Assembly: GCF_004795105.1 (NCBI RefSeq)
Contig: NZ_SSBL01000006.1
Span: 124,001 to 188,000, forward strand
Reading direction: 5' to 3'
DNA length: 64,000 bases
Source: Streptomyces sp. A0642
GTDB taxonomy: Bacteria > Actinomycetota > Actinomycetes > Streptomycetales > Streptomycetaceae
Positions within the stretch are counted from its first letter, which is position 1. Each line of letters begins with the position of its first letter. Below the pieces are notes generated by a model, which was not told the DNA's origin, made no database searches, and saw only the letters and a program-made list of their open reading frames with translations. The translations under genes and the position numbers were made by a program. This document shows positions 52,902 to 60,214 of this stretch, piece by piece.

Positions 52902-54155
52902 CTAGTCGCCGACGGGCGGCACACTCATCGCGAGCAGTGCGGTGTCGTCGTCGAGCCCTTCGCCGAACGAGTCCAGGAGCCCGGTGAGAGCCTTCACGGC
53001 GCCGGTTGCCGAGGCCGGTGCGAGGGCCCGGGCGAAGTCGAGAAGAGCTTCGTCGCCGAAGCGTTCGCCCGCGTTCGGCGTACGCGCTTCGGTCAGACCG
53101 TCGGTGTAGAGCAGCAGGGTGTCACCGGGACCGAGATCCACGGTGACCGTGGTGAATTGGGCGTCCTCGACCACCCCTGCCAATTGGCCGCCCGGCGTCG
53201 GCCGGTAGTCGGCACTGCCGTCCGCGCGCAACAGGACGGCCGGGGGGTGGCCGCCGCCGGCCAGGACGACGTGGAATCCCGTGCTGTTCCCGCCGGGGGC
53301 CAGCAGGCCGAAGATGACCGTGCAGAACCGGGGCTCGTCGTCCTGCGCCTGCAGGTTGAGCGCGGTGTTGAGGTTGGCCAGGACCGCAGCCGGTTCCGGA
53401 TCGGAGACGGCTGCGGCGCGCAGGGTGTACCGCACCAACGACGTCACCACGGCCGCGTCGGCACCCTTGCCGCGCACGTCCCCCATGAAGAAGCCCCAGC
53501 GACCGTCGGCCAGCGGGAACAGATCGTAGAAGTCCCCGCCCACCTCGTCGGATGACGCGAAGTGGTAGTGCGCGGCGACGTCCAGGCCCGGAACCGGTTC
53601 GAGCGCCGGCGGGAGCAGGGTGCGCTGAAGGGTCGTGGCGAGGCGCTGCAACCGTTCCCGGTCGCGGTCGGCCTCCTGTCGCGCACGCAGGAGCTCCCGC
53701 TCGTAGGTGCGTCGGTCCCGGGCATCCAGGAGCGTGGTGCGGATCAGCAACGGTTCGCCGTCGCGGTCCTGCTTGACCACGGAGGTGACGAGTACGGGCA
53801 GTCGGCTTCCGTCGGCGGCCTTGAGCTCCAGCGCGATGCCGCTGATCTCCCCCTGCATGCGCAGCAGGGGCGCGAAGTGCGTTTCGTGGTAGAGCCTGCC
53901 GCCGACGGTCAGCAGGTCGGGGAACTTCTTGCGGCCCACCAGGTCCTCCCGGCGGTAGCCGAGCCATTTCAACAAGGTCCCATTGACCTTGGCGATCCGT
54001 CCGTCCATGAGTGTGGAGAGGTAGCCGCAGGGCGCGTTCTCGTACAGGTCTTCCGTACTGTCCTCCAACAGGGCCGAGAACGACAGCTGTTCCTGCTCGC
54101 GGTCCCCTGCCGCCCACAGCCCGTCGCTCTCCTCGCCGCCCGGGTGCACCGTCAT
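52902..54155 (-). CDS. rsbP: PAS-SpoIIE protein phosphatase, RsbP-like
   Basis: A 417-aa serine phosphatase. A PAS domain covers about 35-145 (YENAPCGYLSTLMDGRIAKVNGTLLKWLGYRREDLVGRKKFPDLLTVGGR), a coiled-coil linker about 150-180 (RRTYERELLRARQEADRDRERLQRL) and a PP2C-type SpoIIE domain about 190-412, with metal-binding DEVGGDFYDLFPLADGRWGFFMGDVRGKG and TLLLYTDGLTEAR, GEGLDDDTALLAM. In Bacillus, RsbP dephosphorylates an anti-anti-sigma factor during energy stress and needs its partner RsbQ. Here the RsbQ gene overlaps the start codon by four bases (ATGA), so the pair is co-translated. The symbol is used by analogy. Confidence 0.88.
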   Translation of the reverse strand: MTVHPGGEESDGLWAAGDREQEQLSFSALLEDSTEDLYENAPCGYLSTLMDGRIAKVNGTLLKWLGYRREDLVGRKKFPDLLTVGGRLYHETHFAPLLRMQGEISGIALELKAADGSRLPVLVTSVVKQDRDGEPLLIRTTLLDARDRRTYERELLRARQEADRDRERLQRLATTLQRTLLPPALEPVPGLDVAAHYHFASSDEVGGDFYDLFPLADGRWGFFMGDVRGKGADAAVVTSLVRYTLRAAAVSDPEPAAVLANLNTALNLQAQDDEPRFCTVIFGLLAPGGNSTGFHVVLAGGGHPPAVLLRADGSADYRPTPGGQLAGVVEDAQFTTVTVDLGPGDTLLLYTDGLTEARTPNAGERFGDEALLDFARALAPASATGAVKALTGLLDSFGEGLDDDTALLAMSVPPVGD

Positions 54156-54952
54156 GACTCCCGCAGGAAGGGGATGATCGCCCGGTTCGTCTCCTCGGGG
54201 GCGCTCAGCTGGGGGCAGTGACCCGTCGAGTCCAGAGTGACCAGGCGGCTGCCGGGGATCTGTGCGTGGACGAATGCACCCACTTCACGCGGGGCGATGG
54301 TGTCGCGCGCGCTCTCGGCGATGAGTGTCGGCACGGTCACCTTGGCCAGATCCGCCCGGTTGTCGGAGAGAAAGGTGGCTCGCGCGAAGACCCGGGCCAT
54401 GTCGGGATCCGTTCGGCAGAAGCTGTTGGTGAGCTCCTCACCCAGTTCGGGGCGGTCCGGGTTGCCCATGATCACCGGTGCCATGGTCGCGGACCAGCCG
54501 AGATAGTTGCTTTCGAGCGACTCGAGCAGCTCGTCGATGTCCTGCTCGCTGAAGCCGCCGTGGTAGTCACCGTCGTCTATGTACGAGGGGGAGGGGGCGA
54601 GGAGGACCAGCTTGTCGAAGAGCCGGGGCTCCCGCACGGCGGCGAGGACACCGATCATGGCGCTGACCGAATGCCCGACGAAGGCCACGGGCCCGAGCCG
54701 CAGCTCCTGGCACATCTCGATGACATCCCGCGCATAACCGTCCAGGGTCGAATAGCGCTCGGGGTCCCAGGCGGACAGATCGGAGCGCCCCGACCCCACG
54801 TGATCGAAGAGGACCACCCGGAAGTGCTCCTCCAGTGCGGGCACCGTGAGACGCCACAGGTTCTGGTCACAGCCGAATCCGTGGGCCAGCATGACCACCG
54901 GGCCCCCGTCCCGGCCCGTAATCGCTATGTTGTTCCGTATGCGGACATCCAT
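54152..54952 (-). CDS. rsbQ: RsbQ-like alpha/beta-hydrolase
   Basis: A 266-aa alpha/beta-hydrolase: IRNNIAITGRDGGPVVMLAHGFGCDQNLWRLTVPALEEHFRVVLFDHVGSGRSDLSAWDPERYSTLDGYARDVIEM. The triad falls at Ser95 (FVGHSVSAMIG), Asp217 (ESARDTIAP) and His245 (STGHCPQL), within two residues of Bacillus subtilis RsbQ (Ser96, Asp219, His247) as I remember it. RsbQ binds a small hydrophobic ligand and activates the PAS phosphatase RsbP, whose homologue is the next gene. The protein also resembles strigolactone/karrikin receptors. The ATG at 54952 is clear by homology; the upstream 250-bp Arg-rich frame is not coding. Confidence 0.9.
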   Translation of the reverse strand: MDVRIRNNIAITGRDGGPVVMLAHGFGCDQNLWRLTVPALEEHFRVVLFDHVGSGRSDLSAWDPERYSTLDGYARDVIEMCQELRLGPVAFVGHSVSAMIGVLAAVREPRLFDKLVLLAPSPSYIDDGDYHGGFSEQDIDELLESLESNYLGWSATMAPVIMGNPDRPELGEELTNSFCRTDPDMARVFARATFLSDNRADLAKVTVPTLIAESARDTIAPREVGAFVHAQIPGSRLVTLDSTGHCPQLSAPEETNRAIIPFLRES

Positions 54953-55239
54953 GGGAATATCCTGACACCCCCTGTCCGAGCCAGCCTGCTCAGCGGTGCG
55001 GACACCGCCTGTCCGAGCCGGCCCGCCAGCGGCGCGTGGCGGCTCGCCCGGCCCCCGGCCCTTGAGGGAGTCAAAGCCATCCCTCCGGGTGTCAGCGTGT
55101 TCCGCCCCCGTGTGCGGCCACGGATTCCCCGGCGTCTGGGCGTCTCGAGGAAGGCCGGGGCGGCGCCTCCGGTTCCTCCTCCCCGGTGGGCGAGCGGTCG
55201 GCCCCACCGGATCCCGATCCGCCCCGGTGCGGCTTGCCC

Positions 55240-55900
55240 GCCGGTGAGCTTCGGCCCCGGCGTCGGCGGGCCCGCGGCGGGTCGGTGTTCGATGCGGATT
55301 ACCTCATGGTCGAACAAAGGAAAAACTATGTCGGCCGCAGTAGACATTGGATGGCCTCATGGCTAGGGTTTCTCGCGTAGCCGGACAGACCGCAAAGCCT
55401 GGCAGGGACGAACTGCCGGGAAGCAGAACGCGCGGTACAGGAGGCTGCAGTCGCAGGACGGTGCGGTGGTGGAGTTCCGAAGCCAGGGTTTCGCAGGATG
55501 GCGACGGGGCTGGCGACCGGACCGGGTGGCCCGCAGTGATGAGGGGCCGCCCTGCAGGAGTACCCAGCAGCGAAGGAAGTGAGCAGCACCTTGGTGAAGG
55601 CGTCGGCTGCGGGCGCGCGCACCAGGAGGTTCGTCAGTGGGGTTCCAAGCCGGAGCAGATGCAGGACGGGCGACGGGACTGACTGGCGAAGAGTGGCGCT
55701 GGTTCGGGCCACAAAGCAGTACGTCAGATGAGTGATCAATCCCAGAGGGAAGAAACGGAGGAGCCGGGCGCCATCAGGATCGCCCGGGCGGAACGACTGA
55801 GCCCGGGTACCGCAGGACATCGATAGTGAGGTGGTCTCCGGTCAAGCAACCGCGATCCCCGCACCCCCGACGGCCCCACGTCGCGGCACGCGGAAATAGA
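55240..55900. other. Gene-free region of atypical composition, possible structured RNA or retroelement remnant
   Basis: This stretch of about 650 bp is visibly less GC-rich than its surroundings (for example 55310-55370 and 55690-55760) and contains no credible protein gene. It holds paired motifs such as GGCTA/TAGCC (55361-55365, 55378-55382) and two similar blocks (TAGGGTTTCTCGCG and CAGGGTTTCGCAG). Near its end an ATG at about 55729 opens a 32-codon frame starting MSDQSQREETEEPG that resembles the first residues of some group II intron reverse transcriptases, but it stops at a TAG. Nothing further of such a protein follows. The call is tentative. Confidence 0.3.
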
Positions 55901-55944
55901 ATGCCGGCGCACTAGTCTCCGGCAGATGGTGTAGCAGTTCCTTC

Positions 55945-55976
55945 GGGGCCCTGGTGCCAGATGGCACCAGGGCCCC
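55945..55976 (+). promoter_or_regulatory. Leader hairpin of the MerR-family gene
   Basis: Perfect 14-bp stem (GGGGCCCTGGTGCC and complement, AGAT loop), 26 nt before the start codon. A TAGAAT -10-like hexamer is at 55897-55902. The arrangement parallels the leader of the DEAD-box gene at 49986. Confidence 0.55.
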
Positions 55977-56002
55977 TCCACGCGTTCCACAGAGAGGTGC
56001 AA

Positions 56003-56338
56003 ATGACAGCAGATGATTCGTTCGGCCGTCTCGATGACGACGACTACCCCGCTTACACGATGGGCCGGGCCGCCGAGATGCTCGGCACCACCCAGGGCTT
56101 TCTCCGCGCGATCGGTGAAGCCCGCCTGATCACCCCGCTCCGCTCTGCCGGCGGCCACCGCCGCTACTCCCGCTACCAGCTGCGCATCGCCGCCCGCGCC
56201 CGGGAACTCGTCGACCAGGGCACTCCCATCGAGGCCGCCTGCCGCATCGTCATCCTCGAGGACCAGCTCGAAGAGGCACAGCGCATCAACGCCGAATACC
56301 GCGAGGGTGCCAGGCCGGTCGACACGGCGAACGCCTGA
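56003..56338 (+). CDS. MerR-type helix-turn-helix regulator
   Basis: A 111-aa DNA-binding protein: DDDYPAYTMGRAAEMLGTTQGFLRAIGEARLITPLRSAGGHRRYSRYQLRIAARARELVDQGTPIEAACRIVILEDQLEEAQRINAEYRE. The winged HTH (about 15-60) with the RSAGGHRRYS wing is typical of MerR, and the C-terminal helix would mediate dimerisation. No effector domain is present. The sequence looks like a form strongly conserved across Streptomyces; its regulon is unknown to me. GAGGTG precedes the ATG. The leader hairpin suggests regulation of its own transcript. Confidence 0.87.
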   Translation: MTADDSFGRLDDDDYPAYTMGRAAEMLGTTQGFLRAIGEARLITPLRSAGGHRRYSRYQLRIAARARELVDQGTPIEAACRIVILEDQLEEAQRINAEYREGARPVDTANA

Positions 56339-56560
56339 TCGAAGCCCGGTCGGCCGGTTCGCCCGCCCCACCCCTCGCGTGCGCCCTCGCGTTTACGGGC
56401 CGCAGGGGAACCCGGCGAGCCGACGCCCCGACCGACGGGTGCAGGCGTGCCGACAGGGCTCCGGCGCGGTGTCGCCGGAGCCCTTGACCAGGCACGCACT
56501 GCCCTCAGCTACTGCCGTCGGCCCGCTTGTCTCCGCCCGTGTGCCTCCGTCGGGAATCGG

Positions 56561-56956
56561 TCACGCGGCCTGGGTGAGCTCGGCGCGGCCGAACAGCAGG
56601 GCATACCCCGGGGGGAGCTGGGCGAGGATGCGGTCCAGGAGGCCCGAGTCGGCGAGACGGGCGACGACGGTGAGTACCGCTCCGGTGTCCCAGCGCACGG
56701 TGGCCGGGGTGCCGCCGGTGCGCGTGGCCAGATCCTTGACGAAGCCCCACCCGGTGAAGGGCTGGGGGTCCGGGACCTGGCTGGTGAATTCGAGTGCCGC
56801 CTCGGTGGGGAGGCAGCCGGCGAGGTCGACACGCTCGTCGCCGGTGAGCTGACGGCCCAGGGCTGCCAGCACGGCACGCGTCACTTCCTCGGCCCGGTCC
56901 CGGGTGGGGTACGCGCCTTCGTAGCGGATCCATTCCAGCATCTGGTGAAACGTCAT
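56561..56956 (-). CDS. DUF2267 family protein, copy 2
   Basis: A 131-aa DUF2267 protein: TFHQMLEWIRYEGAYPTRDRAEEVTRAVLAALGRQLTGDERVDLAGCLPTEAALEFTSQVPDPQPFTGWGFVKDLATRTGGTPATVRWDTGAVLTVVARLADSGLLDRILAQLPPGYALLFGRAEL. The RAVLAALGRQL, D-GAVLTVVA and QLPPGY-LLFG segments align with copy 1 at 36415. An ATG 13 codons upstream (56995) is an alternative start. It lies 426 bp behind hsp18, and a decayed further DUF2267 copy occupies part of that gap. Confidence 0.82.
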   Translation of the reverse strand: MTFHQMLEWIRYEGAYPTRDRAEEVTRAVLAALGRQLTGDERVDLAGCLPTEAALEFTSQVPDPQPFTGWGFVKDLATRTGGTPATVRWDTGAVLTVVARLADSGLLDRILAQLPPGYALLFGRAELTQAA

Positions 56957-57214
56957 GCCCGGCCGGACAGCGGTCGGTTCACGCAGCGGAAGCATCGCGG
57001 AGTTGTTGCCTTTCTCGTTCGAGGGGCCTTCCGGCCCGAAGGTGGGGCGGACCGGCGCGAGCCAGGTCGGCCGGGTTGATCTGATGAGCGGGTGCACCGT
57101 GGGTTGCTCAGGAACGCGGTCACACCAAGGTACTCAGCCGTCCCGGGGGCGGCCCTCGGCCGACGGCCGGAGAAGCGGGCGTCCCTTCTCCGGGGGAGCC
57201 GGAGCAGAATGCGC

Positions 57215-57380
57215 GGCAGAATTCCTTGCGCGCCGCATCGGCGGTCACGCTCGGCAGGGCGCTGAGGTCCCGTGCCGCGATCTGCTCGGTGGCTCCCTCG
57301 AGCCGCGCCGCGTTGCCCGCAGGGCCGCAGGAAAGCGGCCGGGCGGCCTGCGAGGGGGTGAGCAGAGCGGCGGCCCGGGC
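57215..57380 (-). pseudogene. Degenerate DUF2267 relic between hsp18 and DUF2267 copy 2
   Basis: One base after the hsp18 stop, another frame reads LEGATEQIAARDLSALPSVT followed by ADAARKEF. This aligns with IEGATEQTATWDVSAVLSVVADCAGEDL of DUF2267 copy 1, and the preceding AARPLSCGPAGNAAR aligns with its EPLPPERFIRATAA. The N-terminal half and the QLPPGY end are missing or unrecognisable, and no start codon exists. It marks the place where copy 1's arrangement (hsp20 directly followed by DUF2267) once stood. Confidence 0.6.
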
Positions 57381-57382
57381 CG

Positions 57383-57817
57383 TCAGCCGCTGATCTGCTT
57401 GTGGTCCGAGTTCGCGCCGATCGTGATCTTGCGGGGCTTGGCGCGCTCGGCGATCGGGATGCGCAGGGTCAGCACCCCGGCCTCGTAGTCCGCTGTGATC
57501 CGCTCGGTGTCCAGGGTGTCGGCCAGCATCAGCTGGCGGGAGAAGACGCCCAGGGGACGCTCGGAGAGCTCCATCTGCACGTCGTCCGCCTTCGTGACGG
57601 GGCGGCGTTCCGCCTTGACGGTGAGCATGTTGCGCTCGACGTCGATGTCGACGGCGTCCTTGTCGACCCCTGGCAGGTCGAAGGCGATCACATACTCCTC
57701 GCCTTCGCGGTAGGCATCCATCGGCATCGTCGAGGGCCTCGAACGGGTGCCGGACACACCGGTCAACTGCTGGGCGAGACGGTCGAGTTCGCGGAACGGG
57801 TCAGTGCGCATCAACAT
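57383..57817 (-). CDS. hsp18: Hsp20-family small heat-shock protein (Hsp18-like), copy 2
   Basis: A 144-aa holdase: [20 protein letters not shown], the alpha-crystallin domain (DAYREGEEYVIAFDLPGVDKDAVDIDVERNMLTVKAERRP to ADYEAGVLTLRIPIAERAKPRKI) and the tail TIGANSDHKQISG. It shares its first 14 residues almost exactly with copy 1. GGAGG is 10 nt upstream. Three RheA-type operators lie 65-137 bp upstream and the divergent gene encodes a RheA-like protein, so this copy should be induced by heat through loss of RheA binding, as established for hsp18 of Streptomyces albus. Confidence 0.93.
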   Translation of the reverse strand: MLMRTDPFRELDRLAQQLTGVSGTRSRPSTMPMDAYREGEEYVIAFDLPGVDKDAVDIDVERNMLTVKAERRPVTKADDVQMELSERPLGVFSRQLMLADTLDTERITADYEAGVLTLRIPIAERAKPRKITIGANSDHKQISG

Positions 57818-57882
57818 CGCGAAAACACCTCCACAGGTCTGGCAGGAACTGCCAATGCGCTTCGTCTGGTTCCGTTGTAACA

Positions 57883-57953
57883 TGTCATCGGAACGATGAC
57901 AATGCGGCCGTCATCGAAAGGGTGACAACGGGTTCGTCATCCCAACGGTGACG
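57883..57953. promoter_or_regulatory. Three tandem RheA operators, 26-bp spacing
   Basis: Site 1 (57883-57901) is the perfect repeat TGTCATC-N5-GATGACA known as the RheA operator. Site 2 (57909-57927) reads CGTCATC-N5-GGTGACA and site 3 (57935-57953) CGTCATC-N5-GGTGACG. Starts are exactly 26 bp apart. Site 1 is nearest hsp18, and site 3 ends 16 bp before the rheA start codon. Confidence 0.88.
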
Positions 57954-57969
57954 CCAGGAAGGGATCGTC

Positions 57970-58620
57970 ATGACCGCTTCTCCCGAGCCCCGCGACCCCA
58001 CCCCTTTCGCCGCCGCGGCGGCGGCGCTGGACACGATCAACGAGGCGGTCCGCACTGCCCGGGCCGCGGGAACGGGTTCGCGACCCCAGACGGGGGAGAT
58101 CGGTGCCGAGCAGGCCCTGGCCGCGCTCCTCCTCCTGCGGGAGCTGCGCGACCAGCTCGCGGAATGGGAGCCCGGTCTGATCGAGGCGGCCCGTGAGGCG
58201 GGCTCGAGCTGGGCCGACCTCGCCCATCCCTTGGGAGTCGCCAGCCGCCAGGCGGCGGAGAAGCGCTACCTGCGCGTACGTCCGGGGGCCCCGGGAGCCA
58301 CCGGCGAGCAACGGGTGCAGGCGACCCGCAGCCGCCGCGCCGCCGACCGCACCGTGACCGCCTGGGCCCGGACCAACGCCGCGGACCTGCGCCAGCTCGC
58401 CGGCCAGATCACGGCCCTCACCGACCTACCCGCCCGGGCGGGCACGCCCCTGGCGCGCCTCGCGGAGGCCCTCGCCGACAACGACGCCGCCAACCTCATC
58501 GGCCCGCTCGCCGACACCCACATCTACCTCAAGGTCGGCCACCCCGACTTCGCCGCCCGTGTCGACAGCATCACCAAGAGCGCCGACCAGCTGCGCCGCT
58601 CGCAGGGCGACCCCCGCTGA
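57970..58620 (+). CDS. rheA: RheA-like heat-responsive repressor of hsp18
   Basis: A 216-aa regulator. The middle part LLLLRELRDQLAEWEPGLIEAAREAGSSWADLAHPLGVASRQAAEKRYLRVRPG (about 56-110) contains a helix-turn-helix (SWADLAHPLGVASRQAAEKRYLR). The rest is helical, with TVTAWARTNAADLRQLAGQITALTDL and the C-terminal ALADNDAANLIGPLADTHIYLKVGHPDFAARVDSI. In S. albus, RheA is a protein thermosensor that binds TGTCATC-N5-GATGACA and represses divergently transcribed hsp18, and both partner and operators are present here. AGGAAGG precedes the ATG. Operator site 3 lies just upstream of this ribosome site, so it probably represses itself too. Confidence 0.87.
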   Translation: MTASPEPRDPTPFAAAAAALDTINEAVRTARAAGTGSRPQTGEIGAEQALAALLLLRELRDQLAEWEPGLIEAAREAGSSWADLAHPLGVASRQAAEKRYLRVRPGAPGATGEQRVQATRSRRAADRTVTAWARTNAADLRQLAGQITALTDLPARAGTPLARLAEALADNDAANLIGPLADTHIYLKVGHPDFAARVDSITKSADQLRRSQGDPR

Positions 58621-58737
58621 ACCGCCCCGTGACTTCGCCGCGGACGGCGGGACAACCCACGTGGACCGGACGCTCGCGGGACGCGGCGAACCCGTCGGCA
58701 GCGGTCGCAAGGGGCATCGTCAGGTGCCGGTGAACCG

Positions 58738-60024
58738 CTACCGGTGCCACGCGGAGGCGATGGTGTCCGCGGTGATGGTCGGGGGCAGACCCGTCAGCGC
58801 CTTCAACTGAGCGGGCTGGTAGGGCGTCGGACCGTGCCACTCCAGAAGCATCACGGTGGCGTCGTCGTCGAGACGGCCGTCATGGTAGGCCACATGGTGC
58901 CCGATCAGTCGCCGGAGAGTCTCCGGTACCGGAAGGCCGTCGGCGTGGTGGCGGATCAGGAAGCTGGTCAGGCCCTCGAGGCCGAACTCCTGCCCCTTCT
59001 CGTTGCGTGCTTCCGTGATGCCGTCGGTGTAGAGCACCAGGCGGTCCCCGGGCTCCAACTGGTCATGGCCCAGTGCACCGTGCACGCCCAGGCCGGTCCC
59101 CAGCGGAGGCGCGGGCGGACAGGACAGATGCAGGACGGTGCGGTTGCCGCGCATGACCACCGGAGGATGATGGCCGTAGTTCGTCCAGGTCAGCATGCCC
59201 GTCCCCAGGTTCAGTTCGGCCATGATGCCCGTGGCGTAGCGACGGCCCGCGAACTGCTCGGTCAGTGCCGCGCCCACGCCCTCGGCCGTCTGCAGAAGGC
59301 CGGCGCCCTGGCAGCGCTGGACACGCGCAGCGGCCAACGCGAGATTGGCAGTCAGCCCGGCGGCGGTGTCGTGCCCCATGGCGTCGAAGACGGAGAGATG
59401 CATGATGTCCCCGGCCAGGGCGTAGTCGAAGGCGTCTCCGCTGACTTCGTACGCCGGTTCCATGACCGCACTGATCAGGAGCCGGTCGGTGGCGAAGGTC
59501 CGCGGCGGCATCAGCCGCCATTCCATCTCCGCTGCCACTCGCATCTTCCGGCGACGCACCAGTCTGGAGTAGAAGTCGCTTGTGCCGCGCTTGCTCTCCA
59601 CCAAGAGGGCGACGAGGCCGGCGAGCCCGTCGAGATCGTCGTCCGCCTCGACCTGCGCGCCCGGCAGACCGACCCGGAGTACGCCCAGACGCTCGGTTCC
59701 GTCCAGCAGGGGGACCCACCACTGCCCGGTCGTGGAAGCCGAAGCGGGCGAGATCCTTCCCAGCTGGAAGGCTCGCCCGGCCACCGTGCCGTCGACGGCC
59801 AGATCGGTCGGCGCGTCCGCCGCGCCGGGGAGGGCGTCACGGTCGCCGGCGAGCAGGCACAACCGTTCCTGGCGCAGATCCGCCAGATAGATGAGCACCT
59901 GCGGCCAGCCCGCACGATCGGCGTACGACGCGACGGTGCCGGGCAATTGCTCCAGGGTCATCAGATGGCTCGCAGAGATCAGCTCGCCCAGAACACTGGC
60001 ACGCGCCACTTCCCTGCCGCTCAT
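58738..60024 (-). CDS. SpoIIE-family protein phosphatase with GAF-like sensor
   Basis: A 428-aa phosphatase. The N-terminal 170 residues resemble a GAF domain (LGELISASHLMTLEQLPGTVASYADRAGWPQVLIYLADLRQERLCLLAG to TGQWWVPLLDGTERLGVLRVGLP). The SpoIIE/PP2C domain follows (about 195-412): RLMPPRTFATDRLLISAVMEPAYEVSGDAFDYALAGDIMHLSVFDAMGHDTAAGL, GDRLVLYTDGITEARN and GRLDDDATVMLLEW. Such proteins dephosphorylate anti-sigma-factor antagonists in Streptomyces stress pathways. No partner kinase or antagonist is adjacent. Start ATG 60024 has AAGGTG about 8 nt upstream; the longer frame to 60123 is not needed. Confidence 0.88.
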   Translation of the reverse strand: MSGREVARASVLGELISASHLMTLEQLPGTVASYADRAGWPQVLIYLADLRQERLCLLAGDRDALPGAADAPTDLAVDGTVAGRAFQLGRISPASASTTGQWWVPLLDGTERLGVLRVGLPGAQVEADDDLDGLAGLVALLVESKRGTSDFYSRLVRRRKMRVAAEMEWRLMPPRTFATDRLLISAVMEPAYEVSGDAFDYALAGDIMHLSVFDAMGHDTAAGLTANLALAAARVQRCQGAGLLQTAEGVGAALTEQFAGRRYATGIMAELNLGTGMLTWTNYGHHPPVVMRGNRTVLHLSCPPAPPLGTGLGVHGALGHDQLEPGDRLVLYTDGITEARNEKGQEFGLEGLTSFLIRHHADGLPVPETLRRLIGHHVAYHDGRLDDDATVMLLEWHGPTPYQPAQLKALTGLPPTITADTIASAWHR

Positions 60025-60214
60025 GAACGACACCTTCTTCACCACCCGCAGGAGTGCGTCACGACCGACGATAGCCGGGTACCGCGCACCCGGCCGAGAG
60101 ACTGGTGCGGAGGCGAGGGACACGGGAAGGGCGTGCCCCCGCAGGTCTCCTGGTGCCCGGAACGGATGAGCCGGCCGTCCGCGCCGCCGGACCCCGGGAA
60201 CCGAGAGGCAGCCC

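Noticed and set aside
55326..55820. A 164-codon minus-strand frame in the atypical region
   Set aside because: Composition (Ser/Arg/Pro/Cys mix without pattern) and lack of a ribosome site make it unlikely to be a protein.
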